This document shows positions 35,955 through 36,053 of a stretch of 36,053 nucleotides of DNA, one piece after another. Source of the DNA: Chromatiales bacterium (GTDB lineage: Bacteria; Pseudomonadota; Gammaproteobacteria; Steroidobacterales; GCA-2729495). Under the pieces are notes generated by a model. The model was not told the origin of the DNA, ran no database searches, and worked only from the letters and a program-made list of their open reading frames with translations. Each line of letters starts with the position of its first letter. Within the stretch, counting starts at the first letter, position 1. The stretch is taken from NCBI GenBank assembly GCA_002688175.1, contig NZCC01000010.1, positions 1 through 36,053 of the forward strand, read 5' to 3'. The position numbers were made by a program, and so were the translations under genes.

Positions 35955-36053
35955 TGGAGCTCCGGTAATCCCCCCGGAAAATAACAGCGTTTAGAAGTAG
36001 AATTTTCCAATGACAGGAGATTCTACAGATGAAGAAGCCGAAGTACTCAGAAA
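35955..36053 (+). mobile_element. Left end of an IS3-like insertion sequence (partial)
   Basis: A C-rich end (TGGAGCTCCGGTAATCCCCC near 35955-35974) precedes a transposase-like start, and the upstream sequence is the disrupted glycosyltransferase. The exact left boundary cannot be fixed without the other end. Family assignment rests on the orfA-like start at 36029. Confidence 0.5.
36029..36053 (+). CDS. IS3-type transposase OrfA, first codons only
   Basis: ATG at 36029 is preceded by a strong CAGGAGA ribosome-binding site (36014-36020). The eight visible codons read MKKPKYSE, as in many IS3-family OrfA (helix-turn-helix) proteins. The rest is beyond the window, so the call is tentative. Confidence 0.5.

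Overview
This 36-kb window is bacterial chromosome, most likely from a free-living (probably marine or sediment) gammaproteobacterium. The evidence is the gene order queA-tgt-yajC-secD-secF and xerD-dsbC, an Azotobacter-type 7Fe ferredoxin, TypA, ZapE, a CCA-encoding tRNA-Leu, and a moderately GC-rich sequence. I cannot assign a genus from sequence alone. Nearly all of positions 325-30,800 is intact, densely packed core or metabolic DNA. The last ~4 kb is a more AT-rich surface-polysaccharide region with gene remnants and the edge of an insertion sequence.

Layout. 1-275: a composite of two long hairpins around a ~100-bp core, downstream of secF. 325-5710 (minus): queA-tgt-yajC-secD-secF (queuosine tRNA modification and Sec translocon accessory). 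5805-7840 (minus): ECF sigma factor, putative anti-sigma factor and two-PDZ periplasmic protein, a compact envelope-signalling module. 7980-8066: tRNA-Leu(CAA). 8150-9976: typA. 10032-10133: a 102-bp near-perfect palindrome abutting a zinc-ribbon Nudix gene. 10821-13022: fdxA, dsbC, xerD. 13311-22000: lipid and central metabolism (acyltransferase, thiolase, ETF-ubiquinone oxidoreductase, zapE, gpmA, gamma-carbonic anhydrase, a solo copy of the hairpin repeat, tesB, DUF1499 protein, MaoC-like protein). 22071-23807 (minus): moaC-mobA-folE, a GTP/pterin cofactor cluster that continues into the MaoC-like gene. 24025-28616: a LeuC/LeuD pair with atypical substrate loops, a LysR remnant, a class III CoA-transferase and an HMG-CoA-lyase-family enzyme, possibly a C5 branched dicarboxylate (citramalate/citraconate) pathway ending in acetyl-CoA and pyruvate. 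28664-32529 (minus): alpha/beta hydrolase, Tat-lipoprotein SnoaL/limonene-epoxide-hydrolase-like protein, FAD dehydrogenase and lipoprotein cytochrome c, which may form an oxidative envelope pathway. 32642-36053: polysaccharide genes (CDP-glycerol-transferase-like protein, truncated GT2, Wzi, C-terminal remnant of a glycosyltransferase) and the start of an IS3-like element.

The most interesting non-gene signals are three. First, a dispersed hairpin repeat has two arm types, A and B. It occurs as A-A' plus B-B' flanking a core at 1-275, and as an A-B' hybrid at 19641-19742. Second, a separate 102-bp palindrome sits at the start of the Nudix gene. Third, a possible structured RNA leader lies upstream of wzi, with a closing stem, a hairpin whose loop can form a pseudoknot, and a second hairpin next to the start codon. 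All three are read by eye and need genome-wide or covariation searches to confirm.
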